Translations under genes and position numbers: made by a program | The notes under the pieces: model-generated | Databases searched by the model: none | The model's input: the letters and a program-made list of their open reading frames with translations, nothing else | What the model was told of the DNA's origin: nothing | From: Druceiella hillmani | Lineage: Eukaryota > Arthropoda > Insecta > Lepidoptera > Hepialidae | DNA length: 64,000 nucleotides | Direction: 5' to 3' | NCBI GenBank assembly: GCA_039881145.1 | Contig: JAYKKI010000090.1 | Coordinates: 9,093,501-9,157,500, forward strand | In this document: piece after piece, positions 12,741 through 23,479 of the stretch | Numbering within the stretch: position 1 is the first letter of the stretch | Layout: each line of letters begins with the position of its first letter

Positions 12741-13089
12741 TCAGTTGCATACATTGAAATATATAAACAACCAGATAAATAAGAAATCAACGGTATCTTT
12801 TACTGAACGTTGGTTGTAAATGCTAGTTGTGATGAAATGCTTAAATAATATGGATGCGTTGAAGTTGTTCACAATAAAGTAGTCCCTAAGGATGTAAAAT
12901 ATAACATTCATTAACGATGAATAATCTATTTTATTAAAAAAAACTATCAAGCGCGGGCAGAATTCGCTCTATGAAGTTTTAGTACACATTTAGGTATTTA
13001 CAAACATTTAATGCTACATCATATTCCTCTTCAACTATTTGTAACATTACAATTTTTAGAACAAAATATACAGCCTACTATGTCTTTAA

Positions 13090-13480
13090 CAGGGGCATAT
13101 TTCAAAAAAATATTTTTTATGAGATGTAACCACAAATAAAATTATTATCGGATTTTTTCCTTTACATGTGTTATGAGACCTTCATTCTTGCCAAATTTAA
13201 TGATTCTGGGTAAACGGAAAGTAACCTATAAGTTTTGATTTATTTGCGAGTGTTAAAATATTCGGTATAAATGGCCGTATTTTTAGGGTTTTTCTTCATT
13301 GTGTTGACAGAGAAACTACATTTTTACAGCTTCTAGGGACCGTAGATCGAAGTATTTAATATTATATCTAAAAACTTTCACACGTCTCTAAGGAAAATGG
13401 TCTTGACCTTCAGATGCACAAAAATGGTCCTATAAAAGTTCCTTTACTTCTTTTTCAAAATATGACTCACGTATTTCTCC
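13090..13480 (-). repeat. Lepidopteran-type dispersed repeat, copy 2 (inverted)
   Basis: Read on the minus strand, this copy gives 'tctacggtccctagaagct' (plus 13325-13346), 'acggccattta', 'cagaatcattaaatttggca' and 'gaaatatgcccc', matching copy 1 at 2592-3130 in order and spacing. The two copies lie about 10 kb apart in opposite orientation. Confidence 0.8.
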
Positions 13481-14469
13481 TTCTACTTACATGGGCTCAT
13501 TTTCGTGTGATTTCCGAGGAACTTAAAGTAATTTATTTGAAACTTTTTCGTTGAATTGGATTTCGCTTACGATATTCAAGGAATTAATTTGAATGTAACT
13601 AAATTGTATGTCAGGTAGTTTGAAAAATAAATAAGATTTTCACCTACCTATATACGATAAAGATTTACATATTTTAAAATGCTCGTTAACGTAAATTTGT
13701 TCTAAACTAGACCATGTTTAGTTTTTCAAATAAATTAAAATAATTAAAGGACGTATGGTTTTTGCTTACCAAAAAATACTACACATAAAAATGTATCCTA
13801 ATGTAAGTTTTAAGACAAAATAATTTTATTTCCATAAAATACCTTGAAATTGAGGTTAACTCTAAACAATTTTACTACGAATGATTATTTCCTTTTAAAA
13901 TGAAAATACGTGTCAAGTTAGAATTCCAATTTAAACTATTTTTACATTGTTATTTTTTCATAAACCTTTTCAAGTTTAAAAAGTATTTACCCATTTTAAG
14001 AGGAAATTTAAAGGTTAAATCCATAATTAATAATAATAATAATAATATATTATGCAAGTAGCTATGCTTAATCAAGTCGCTCATAACGTTAAATACAGTT
14101 TTGAAAACGTATCTGAGTTTTAATACATAGTAGAATTTCTGCTATACGTGTAAAGAATAATAGAGGGTTTTACTTGATATTTTTATGAAAAAAAATCATG
14201 AAATGTTGGAAAATACAATAGATTATTATTAAATATTGTACCTTTTTTAAATTTTGTGATCGACATCTTTCTGTGTTAACTTTGTAACAAAAACATTTCT
14301 TATTTGCAAAAAGTATAAAATATAACAGAACAGATGCCATAGTCCATTATAGTAAATAACATTTATACTAAAAGAGTAAAGCGAGAGGAACATCAAGAAG
14401 ATTGACCTATTGTTACAAAATATTGATATTTTTGAAACGGTTAAACCTGTTTAGTACCGTCGGAAAATT
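13481..14469. other. AT-rich noncoding stretch with small (AAT)n
   Basis: No gene is visible. A short trinucleotide run (AAT)n lies at about 14026-14047. The rest is AT-rich with frequent stops in all frames. Confidence 0.5.
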
Positions 14470-15000
14470 TAAATTTTGCTGCAAGAATGATATTATAAGG
14501 AGCTACGTTTTATGAAGTAAAAACTGTTAATATAATTAAAATGGAGCGCCCGCCTTGGCAAGCCACTGGCAACGATATAATTCTAAGGTGAGTGGGGTAA
14601 TTTAATTAAGAAAATTTAAGTTTAAATGTTTTAATTATTTGTTTAGGTGTACTTGGCTTATTTTTATTGACGTTGAATATAGTTGGAAAAAATGTCGTTC
14701 TTTTGTGTCTCACAATAATTTTGCACGAATACGTTTGAAGACGAGAATGAAGAATTATTGTTTGTAATTAAAAGCGGTTCATAACATTCGGTTCTTCATT
14801 GTTTTAAATAAAAATGAAACCTTGGATAAATTCGTGAAGTTAGACAATATTACTTAGGAAACGATGCTGATAATATTTAGGATATTTTAGGTTACTCAAA
14901 TTTTATACCATTTTTTTCATCCAGAAATGTTTTCTCCATTAATACGTGTGAGAAATTTAGTTCAGATTTGTCTTTTAAAACTCTTTTTTCTAATTTGTTT
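14470..15000 (+). repeat. Duplicated block, copy 1 (contains exon candidate)
   Basis: This block matches 16955-17620 at several collinear points: 'agctac...atgaa...aaactgtta...aaatggag' near 14501-14547 against 16979-17015; 'gaattattgttt...aattaaaa.gcggttc' near 14752 against 17159; and 'gatgctgataatatttaggat' near 14862 against 17500. Divergence and insertions are considerable. It may be an ancient segmental duplication or two copies of an unnamed repeat. The exon-like frame at 14542-14588 lies within it. Confidence 0.65.
14542..14588 (+). CDS. Candidate first coding exon, 15 codons plus 2 nt
   Basis: A GC-rich patch in AT-rich DNA opens with ATG in good context (aaaATGG), reads MERPPWQATGNDIIL and ends AAG|GTGAGT, a near-consensus splice donor with GT at 14589-14590. 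It leaves two bases of a split codon. The base composition and codon choice differ sharply from the flanks, as expected of an exon in a large intron-rich insect gene. I do not recognise the peptide, and no function is assigned. A weak acceptor-like AG (tgctgcaag) lies about 45 bases upstream, so it could be either a first exon or the start-codon exon after a 5' UTR intron. A frame-compatible acceptor exists at 22070. Chance is possible because the exon is so short. Confidence 0.4.
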
Positions 15001-15107
15001 TTTTTTTGTTTTGTTTAAATAATATTTCATGATAAGAATATACTCTTTGTTCCACACAAACGCATAATGATTCTGCAATGAATTTATTTATTTAATTCAA
15101 CAACTTG

Positions 15108-15108
<1 letters not shown>

Positions 15109-15170
<62 letters not shown>

Positions 15171-15172
15171 TA

Positions 15173-15236
<64 letters not shown>
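15109..15236. repeat. Compound (TA)n/(TG)n microsatellite
   Basis: Long TA runs flank a short central GT run near 15145-15160. The opposing Tyr/Ile-only frames at 15084-15375 are translations of this tract and not genes. Family D copy 2 begins 38 bases downstream. Confidence 0.97.
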
Positions 15237-15239
<3 letters not shown>

Positions 15240-15273
15240 TAAGAAAGACATGAAACAAGTAAACATAACCGAG

Positions 15274-15440
15274 CTCTTGTGTTATCAACAGCACCTGTGT
15301 ACTCTTCGTCGTAAGACGCACAAACCAATTAGCGGTCAATTCTGCCTTCACCGGCTCCGTTGCTTTATCATTTAGATTACGTTGGCACAACTTGCTCACG
15401 CGTTAATTTGTTGTTGATATGACGGAAATAATATGCTCAA
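15274..15440 (+). repeat. Dispersed repeat family D, copy 2
   Basis: It begins with the 19 bases shared with 11970-11988 and continues collinearly ('cacaaacc', 'tccgttgc', 'agattacgttgg', 'caacttgctcac', 'aatatgctca'). It has higher GC than the surroundings. It sits immediately after a TA microsatellite, an association often seen at the ends of mobile elements. Confidence 0.7.
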
Positions 15441-16954
15441 TTGTTATCCATTATCACTTATTTACTTTATACATTAATACACTATGAAATTATCTAAGAT
15501 GAATTAATACGAAATCTTGTTCACATTTATATCAAGCCAGGCGTATGTGAAATATTCTTTTTATTAAGAAAACCTATAACTATTAGAAAATCACAAAAAA
15601 TAAAAGTTACTAAAACAAATTACTGAACTCCGCGTCTCTTCCTTTGTAGGATAATTATGAAATTTTAATTTTTACTAGCTTTCCAAAACATACATAATCA
15701 CCACACATAAAGCTAAATACTAGTCCAATGTAATCTCGACTTCTGCGTGTTAAGTACATTATCTAATATATGTTAGTATATATTCTCACATTGTTAATGT
15801 GAATTTATTTCGAAATTCAGTCAAATTTAGTGTTTCACATAAACTTTAATTTATTCCTATTTATAAACGTATAATTATTACCTGGATCTATTTTCTTTGG
15901 CTTTCAGGAAAAAAATGGGTTATTTGACAAGAATTTGAATAAATAAATGCTTGCCAGCGCATTTTTTTAATGTCAAACTGCTTTGATACTTTCAAAATGC
16001 ACTTAAAAAGCTAAAAATGTTATTAAAAAAAATCCACTAAAACTAAAAAATAACAAAAATTTAGTAACGTTTAATTTAGCTGATATATCGAGATTCTATT
16101 TAAATAATTTATTCAGAATGTTTTTCTTTTCATAAAATAAGGTAATCTGCTTATTTTATACTTGAATTTGAATCATTTTTGTATTGGCCTTTTTTATAAA
16201 GACATTAGAAACTTTCTTACTTAAACATGCTAACTCTCCGCAAACTAGAAGAGATCTGTGCCTATTAAAAAAGAGATTACTTCGTCAACCAATCGATATT
16301 TATATTGTTATATTTTTTTATTGAACTTTCGTGAGTGAATACGAAGACTGATATCCCTTCGCATTTGTCAATGAACCGCGCACTAAATTTACTTAACACT
16401 GTATTGAAAACATCCCCCAGTTCGACTCGAAACTTTAAAGACAAGATCGTGGAATATTTGAATGGAAAAACAACAACTCATTATTTTTATAAAATTTAAT
16501 TAATGTATGTGTAATTGTTGGATATATATTTATTTTTGTTTCGCAATACATTGCTTAACGCATAGGTAATAAGTTGTGATTTGAATAACTATTGTGCTAA
16601 ATAAAATAATAAATAGAATAAATAAAACCTACAAACTATAATATAGGAAGTATTAATACGAAATTTTATTATGAGATAATGGCAATAGGGTATGAAGAGA
16701 TAAAAAAAATTTATATGAATATAATTGTATACATTTATAGAGATAATAAATTTTAGTATATATATATATATGTTTATGTATATATATTGTATTTTTAAAT
16801 CGTATAACATTTATTATAGGTGCAAAAATTCATTATCGGAAATAATATTTATTCTGACTGAGGAAAGCTAGAGGAAAATGAAGAAAATTGCCTTGTTACA
16901 GAATATACATCTTTATGAAACTGTTTTTATTGTTTAGTGCTGTTTGGACATTCG
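15441..16954. other. AT-rich noncoding stretch
   Basis: No gene is visible. A short TA microsatellite lies at about 16757-16789. The minus-strand frame at 16589-16810 is a low-complexity Tyr/Ile translation over it. Confidence 0.5.
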
Positions 16955-17620
16955 ATATTTAATGCAGGAAATCAGCAGCTACCTATAATGAATAGGAAAC
17001 TGTTATAAAATGGAGACAATAGAGCTTTCGTCGGTAAAGATATTTACCAAGATGGGCGGTTTATGCTAATTAAAAAAAAATATTTTTGAATGCTTTAATA
17101 AATTGTCCAGTAGAAGTCTACTACAGTTTTGTGAGAATATATTTTAAACTGTAAACGAGAAATTATTGTTTCATAATTAGAAAGTGGTTCACGTTTGATC
17201 ATTTGCGGTTTTGAGTACAAATTAAGAAAAAAGATGCATAGTATTATATTTGAATGCTTTAGTAATTTCTCCAGTAGAATTATTTTTATTTCAATACTCT
17301 GTATTTTAGTACAATTTTACAAGAATATGTTTCAATCTGAAAACGAAAAATTATTTTTACTTAATTAGAAAGTGGTCCTCGTTTGGCCATTTGCCGTTTT
17401 GAGTACAAATGAAGAAAGAGATGCTTAGTGTTACTCAGAAAGAGTTTTGTTAAAAGATGCTTTTGAGTAAAAAAACATAGTGTTATTTAGAAATAATGCT
17501 GATAATATTCAGGATTGGTTCGATTATTTTAATTTAATATTACATACTCCGTTTAGGAATTATTTCTCTTAGATAAATTTAGTCAAACATTTCTCTTGTT
17601 TTCTGATTAATAATTGTCAA
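16955..17620 (+). repeat. Duplicated block, copy 2, with internal tandem duplication
   Basis: This is the diverged second copy of the 14470-15000 block. It also holds its own tandem duplication: 'tttgaatgctttaataaattg' (17085) recurs as 'tttgaatgctttagtaattt' (17249), and 'gttttgagtacaaat' (17208) recurs at 17396, giving units of about 164-188 bases, the second with an insertion near its start. At the position of the copy 1 exon this copy reads ATGGAGACAATAGAGC and then TCG|GTAAAG (GT at 17034-17035), an eight-codon frame with a weaker donor; an acceptor-like 'tttaatgcag' lies upstream at about 16960-16969. Confidence 0.65.
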
Positions 17621-18629
17621 CTTTATGTCAAGTAACACTTTCATAAATAGTTTTCATCAGGTGAAAGGTTAAGTAGTCAGGGTCCACTTAGACTATTTCA
17701 ACTCTCTCCCGAAGAATTGACTTTGGGCCCACTACCGGTTCCTTCAATGGCTTCCCTTTCCACTCATGGGCGATAATATCTACATTGGTTATCTATAAAT
17801 AAAAATATTAATTATATTGTAGGTGTTTCGATGCTCTTATTGAAAACAATTTCGATTTAATTAACGTAGAAATTTTAATCAACTTTATTCTAGCCAGTGT
17901 ACTAACAATACTAAAATGAAATAATCTAAGATTATGCAACGAAAATCAAGTTCAAAACGTGGAAATTGAATGAACAATATTATATTTCCCAATATTTTTA
18001 TTAAGGTACAAAATTATTAAAGTTTATTGAAAATATTTTCCTTAATTCAATCTTAATATTCATTTGCGTTTCTTTAAAATTTTGTTCTAAATACTATTTG
18101 TGACTTCGACTTTTTATAGTGCCATTGTTACTAAATACATAAAAATGCAACCTTCAGCTTTTTGTTTAAAATGTTTTTTTCGCCTACTTATTTAAGAATA
18201 ACAATTCTCTTCATTAAAGATAAAATCTTTTGTATATAAAACACACAACCTTTTGTACAAAGCTTTGTCCAATAGTAAAAAGATAACAAAAAATGTGACA
18301 CCTTGCTTTTCTTATTCTTAGACAAAATATTATTAGTAAAATGTTCATGTGGTAATCGTTAACTTTAAAAGTAAACAGTACCGTGTTAACGCGTATATTT
18401 CTTCGCACGAGTACGCATACGCGCCCGCGTACCTAACCGCATACATACGAATAAATACGCATATGCCCTCAACACACAAATTTTTGTTTTTATATCGTAT
18501 TATAATCATTTTGCCTTGAAAATTTTCAGTATTGTATTCTTATGAAGAAAAGACTGTGACCATCCTATTAATCCAATTTTTTGCAGAGAAACGTTTATCG
18601 ATTTATAAATCTTTTTCCTTTCAATTTGG
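17621..18629. other. Noncoding stretch with one GC-richer patch
   Basis: About 17640-17770 is GC-richer ('gactttgggcccactaccgg', 'actcatgggcgata') and may be part of a decayed repeat. No frame or splice pair supports an exon. The remainder is AT-rich with no features apart from the alternating tract listed next. Confidence 0.4.
18398..18480. repeat. Alternating purine-pyrimidine tract
   Basis: Irregular ACGC and ATAC steps ('gtacgcatacgcgcccgcgt' and 'acgcatatgccc') form a CpG-rich alternating tract in AT-rich surroundings. It resembles a degenerate ACGC/ATAC microsatellite. Confidence 0.6.
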
Positions 18630-19455
18630 CTATTTTTAGGGCTCGGTTGATATGATCAGAACTGTTATAGTTTCGCCATGTCCATCTATCTTTTTGTCTG
18701 TAAATCAGAATCGTTTACTACCAGACTACTAGTGCTATAAAGATAAAATTTTACATATTTATAACGCCTATATAGTTCGACATGTTTATCTTTTAAATAA
18801 TATATGTAAAAAAATTATCTAGGTCACCTGTGCAATATGCAAAGTGAGGGTGATTCTTTCACATAACCCAATATTTATTTAAAAAGTAGCGGGGGTGTGT
18901 CTGGAAAACTTTTTCGATACGGGGTCCGTTTAGGAAATATGAAGCTTCAAAGTGGTCATTTTTGTTAGAGTTACGTGCTCCAACCCCTACTAGCTAGCTA
19001 TTTTTGAATACCTAAAAAGAATTTAAAATAGAACTATATGTAATCAAATTAAAATAAAAATTAATACTGGTTAGTAGGCTCTACTAGTTTACGATTAATA
19101 GTCGATCGACTTATGACATGCAGTTAGGTTTTTAAAATAGTTCATAGAAACTCGATACAAGTGTCGTAAATCAACCGAAAAATTAAGTTAATATTTTAAA
19201 ATTCATATTAGTTGTTTTTTAAAGATATACTAGGCAATATATTTATATATTTAACAGGTGTGTATTTAATAATACATAGAAGTAATACTATAGATGCGTA
19301 CCTTGTTTTTACACCTGTGAAAGGCATAGTAGGCAATACATTTACTTTGTGTAAATTACTATTAGTAAATACTTTAACAGAAATTTACCTTTAAATATTC
19401 TTAGTGCCTAAGCAGTTTTAGTCCAAGTCGTAATCATACTTGACAGGTTTTTTTG
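18630..19455 (+). repeat. Lepidopteran-type dispersed repeat, long copy
   Basis: Recognised words, in order: 'agggctcggttgatatg', 'ctttttgtctgtaaatcaga', 'cctatatagttcgacatg', 'ggaaaactttttcgatacgg' and a tail 'agtccaagtcgtaatcatac' followed by 'ttgacaggttttttt'. From memory, the tail is a mutated form of the 'gagtccgactcgcacttggc' plus 'cggttttt' end shared by several lepidopteran interspersed repeats. Internally, 'ctaggcaatatattta' and 'gtaggcaatacattta' (about 19230 and 19329) suggest a small duplication. The frame at 19212-19394 is part of the repeat, not a gene. Confidence 0.6.
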
Positions 19456-20659
19456 TAATTTTAACGCTACACTCTTCAAACTAGTTCAAAGTTTATTTTC
19501 AGTACGGAAAGAAGTAAAATATTTAGAAATAAACGTTTGCGAAGAAACACAACATGCATTTAGCCGATTTGATTTGCAACATCAACACTATTTGCATTGG
19601 AAAATAAACCATTAGTATTATTTCATTTAATGTGGCAAATTTGTTACTTTTAGCTAGTATTTATATGTTCCTTAATATCCATACTTTAGTTACAATCATG
19701 TTTTGTCTGGCTCATGCGTACAAACTGTTTCAACATTCAAATGACTGAAAATTACGAGCGTTGCTACGTGTATGGGGTTAATGTTTGCTTACTTATTCTT
19801 TAACTTTAAGATTACCTTTTGTCGGTATTTGGGAGCATAAATCTAATATTAAAATATTAAGGTTTGGTAATTAAAGGAAAGTGCATTTATTGTGTGGAAA
19901 TGTAAATTATGCCCAAGGTCGTTACGTATTGAGTGTTTTCAGAAAAGGAAGATCTAAGACTTTTGTAAAACTGTGGATTATATTATGGATCCCTCTTTAC
20001 ATCACTACGTACTATAAAACAAATTCCGCTTCGCGTCTGTCTCTCTGTACATACGTGATTTAATCAGCAGCCCGTTACTGAATGTTATTAAGATTTCCAT
20101 TAATAGTTAGATTGATTCACGAGAAAGGTTGAAATGTATAATTATGAATATTTTATGAAAACAACCTAACTCCTGACAACGAATGTCGATGAATTAAAAA
20201 TAGCATTTGTTGCGTGTGTGTGTGTGAAAAAAACAAATCCTATCACATTTAAGCTAGAAAGTATTCCCTTTTACTTCCAAAAGTGTTTGCGATACTAGCA
20301 TAACATTTTTAAGAATATGTAATAAATTATGATGTATCCTAATGACATTATGTTATAAATAACACAAAAATTATGACAAAACCCTATATACTACTCATCA
20401 AACTTTTGTACTCAAAGAATATAAAATCATTCTAGATATGAATTATGTGCCGAATATTAAAAGCAATGTGATTTTTACTTATTTCATATTTTATAGTATA
20501 ATGCGTATTTATAATATTTTCATTAGAATTATTAAAATGATAATCAGCGTTATAATCATTTTGATAAGGAATTTTGCTCCCATATTTAAATACATATTAT
20601 TTGTTCATAATAACTTAGTAGTCATAATAAATAGAGATCTGTAACGTTGCATCTGACAA
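19456..20659. other. AT-rich noncoding stretch
   Basis: No gene is visible. A short GT run lies near 20212-20226. The frames at 19881-20063 and 20438-20644 have no recognisable content. Confidence 0.5.
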
Positions 20660-20990
20660 AATAATTTTTTTTTACTTTCTTTATTTAACCGTTTTATTTT
20701 GCATTAAAACATTTTTTTTTACTTTATTTAACCGTTTTTTTTGCTTTAAAATATTTTTTTTTTACTTTCTTTATTTAACCGAATTTTATTTTTGTAGTGT
20801 TTTTATTTTATTTGTTTTCATATATTTAAAAATTATTAAAATAATTTTTTTTTACTTTCTTTATTTAACCGAATTTTATTTTTGTAGTGTTTTTATTTTA
20901 TTTGTTTTTATATATTTAAAAATTATTAAAATAATTTTTTTTTACTTTCTTTATTTAACCGAATTTTATTTTTGTAGTGTTTTTATTATA
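20660..20990. repeat. 90-bp T-rich tandem repeat with half-units
   Basis: The word 'tttactttctttatttaacc' starts at 20671, 20761, 20851 and 20941, exactly 90 bases apart. In the first period an extra shortened copy (actttatttaacc at 20721) divides the unit into 47 + 43 bases. The last three units are nearly identical (one c/t difference in 'tgttttcatat' against 'tgtttttatat'). This is a local minisatellite that expanded recently, with an older half-unit organisation at its left end. Confidence 0.95.
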
Positions 20991-21131
20991 TATAGGTCTG
21001 ATTGCCGACATGGTTTCGATATTGATAATATTTCATCTGGAATTTAAATTATCCTCATGTTTAATTATTATCTTTTTTTTCTTTAGTTTTTCAGTAAATA
21101 TATAACGGTTATTATGAATATAATATTTCCG

Positions 21132-21132
<1 letters not shown>

Positions 21133-21176
<44 letters not shown>
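21133..21176. repeat. (TA)n microsatellite
   Basis: An uninterrupted TA run of about 44 bases, just downstream of the 90-bp tandem repeat. Confidence 0.97.
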
Positions 21177-21178
<2 letters not shown>

Positions 21179-21289
21179 TTAATATCTCAAATATCAGTCC
21201 CAGGTGTAATAAATAGTTAACAATTTCTGATATATTGAGTATAATTAAATTTTAATTATCGAGCATCATTTTTTAAATTTTTATATAAA

Positions 21290-21740
21290 AATTAAAGAGG
21301 GGATAAGGAAAATAATCAAAACATTGATTTTTTTTTATTTCCTAAGTAATGTAGAGTACCATTGGAAAAGAACTAGTTATGAGGAGCAAAACAATTTTAA
21401 ATTTCTCATTTAAAAAGTATTTCCGAACATAAATAAAAATAGACCATTCTCGGCTCCTAATTTCCAAAACATCAGAACCAAAAATCATGAAAAAAATAGC
21501 ATTAGTAGAATCTTGCTAGAAAATTACAAGAAATTATAGCGATTATCCTAGATCTCATAGTTTTTTTAAATATACCCGATGTTTTTGTGGATGTCAAAGA
21601 TGTAGTAGGCAACAAATATACATAGTGAAAAAGCAATATTTGTAAATAATTTAATCGAAATAATAAGCATCCCTAAATACTTACCTTAATATGTACGGAA
21701 CCCTCATGGTGAGGTTTCTACTTGTATTCAATCAGTTTTT
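21290..21740 (+). repeat. Lepidopteran-type dispersed repeat fragment
   Basis: The right end reads 'atatgtacggaaccctcatg' and then 'tacttgtattcaatcagttt', a mutated form of the family end 'tgtacggaaccctc...cgactcgcacttggccggttt'. The inner words 'aaattatagcgattatcc' (about 21533) and 'gtagtaggcaacaaatata' (about 21603) recur, mutated, at 27222 and 19329. Confidence 0.6.
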
Positions 21741-21926
21741 TTAAAACGTATTTAACATTTTGATTACTCTTAATTTATGCATGAACATTATTTACATCTG
21801 TTTTCCATTTGTGAGACTAACGTTTTATATGGTCTTTAACTTTACGTAGTACACTTATCTTACGGTTTATTATTGCGTAACAACCAATTTTATGCAAGTT
21901 ACACTTCGCAATCTTATTAGCAATGC

Positions 21927-22388
21927 ATGTCAGAGTTCATTATCCCTGCTAACATAATCAAAGTAAAACCTTATTTGTTTCTCTGTACTCTTTATGTTTT
22001 ATTGTCTCTCTTTCCCGCTTATATACCTTCGATTAAATTGTCTATATTTATATACCTTTTTATTTACAGGGGCAGAGCTGTCGATATAAACGGGTCATTC
22101 GACAGAAATCGTCTAAAAATTGCTTACCTTACTGCACTACTTTTGATTTCGCTCAAAGTTTACAAGAATCATTTTAAGATCTCGAAGAAGGGAATCCAGC
22201 GTTGTCCTGTATATAGGTATGGTTTAAAATACAAAAGCGCTCGGGATGCGTGCCGTCCGTCAATGTCTGTTCGCGCTGAGAACGTTTTATTTTCAATTTG
22301 TATTATCTTATTTCATGGCACAATAAATTTGTTTCTTATTATTCCAGTTACAAAGCAGAATGATCAAAAATGTGATTCGGGGTCGTAG
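21927..22388 (+). CDS. Longest open frame (153 codons) with splice-like exon inside
   Basis: This is the longest frame in the window. Its first third is hydrophobic translation of T-rich DNA and is probably not coding. At 22060-22069 there is a strong acceptor (T-rich tract, then tttacag), after which composition becomes GC-richer and reads GRAVDINGSFDRNRLKIAYL onward. A donor-like AG|GTATGG follows at 22217, giving a possible 147-nt exon (22070-22216) that begins after the second codon base and ends in the same phase. Alternatively the frame runs to the stop at 22386-22388 as a last exon. The entry phase matches the donor at 14588. No domain is recognised. It could also be mobile-element debris. 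Confidence 0.22.
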   Translation: MSEFIIPANIIKVKPYLFLCTLYVLLSLFPAYIPSIKLSIFIYLFIYRGRAVDINGSFDRNRLKIAYLTALLLISLKVYKNHFKISKKGIQRCPVYRYGLKYKSARDACRPSMSVRAENVLFSICIILFHGTINLFLIIPVTKQNDQKCDSGS

Positions 22389-23479
22389 TTATCCCTATTT
22401 TTATCTTATTGTGTTAACGAACATGGTTATAATGTTTTCCGACTGCGCCCATGTGGATATGTATATGGGACTATTCATACTAACCTAAACCTTAAAAAGT
22501 GCCACAGTTTTTCATATTTGTTGTTATTGGATTCGTCATAGTTTCTGGAGCAATATATATGCATATCAAATGACAAGGAGACGCTAGATTCTGGGAAACA
22601 AACATTGAGATTATTGGTTGTGCAGACATAGAGTATACTGAACGTAATTATTTGTGAAAATAATTCGCCTACACTAGGAAGCCAGTAATGAAAAATTAAC
22701 TTGAGATAGTTATACCGCGGCATATTATTTATATTATTTAAAAATTGTGCATTTATTCAAATACTGTCGAGCTAACTGGTTGAATAGCAATGCGCTCGAT
22801 TCGCATTCAAGGTGTTTGCAATGATTTTTTTGCCTCTTTGCCATGCTTTTTTTTTTAAACCAAACAATATATATATATTAAAAATATAATATTTAAAATT
22901 TAAATTAAAAACAAAATATTTTTTGTACATATTGTTAAAAAAGTATTCCGTTAAATCAGTACATGTTCTACGTACGGACAACTAAGTTCGGTTCGATGCC
23001 TCTATATTAGTACAATTTTACGAACACACTTACGTTAGTCTATCGTCATAAAAAGTAATTATTTTTAAAATGAAAACATTACAGTTCTGTGAACTGTAAA
23101 GGAATCGAGCCCCGACAACCGGTTGTTTAAAGGATGGCCATTTAATGAATACACAGTGAATGCTCCGATAAAATTCCATCCCGACAGCGAGTCATAAACT
23201 TACGTTTGCTCAGACTAATTCAAGAATGGTGTTAGAAATAGGGGTGTATTTCGTTTAAATAAGAGGCAACCTGTTAGATAGTTGATGGTCAATCTCGATA
23301 TTGTTATCATTAACTGGCAAGATGCCATGTTATGGATATAACTTTAATTTATTTTATTTGAAGTTAATGAAAAAAAAAGTTAATAATTTCTTTGTTACAC
23401 GAACGTACAAAGTAAGTAAAAAAAATGTAACGTTTATAACTTTATTAGGTAAAACTAATTTTGCTGTGAATATTTTTAG
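22389..23479. other. Noncoding stretch with GC-richer patch
   Basis: No gene is supported. Frames at 22475-22723 (minus), 22772-22981 (minus) and 23301-23540 (plus) lack recognisable content. The part at 23090-23240 is GC-richer and carries a 12-bp palindrome (next entry). Confidence 0.4.
23115..23126. promoter_or_regulatory. Possible Grainyhead-type site in 12-bp palindrome
   Basis: The perfect palindrome acaaccggttgt contains AACCGGTT, the established core of insect Grainyhead binding sites, inside a GC-richer patch. A single eight-base match is weak evidence on its own. Confidence 0.25.

Noticed and set aside
15084..15375. Opposing frames of Tyr/Ile repeats over TA microsatellites (also 43870-44197 and 53614-53946)
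   Set aside because: They are translations of (TA)n; frames are open on both strands simply because TATATA lacks stops.
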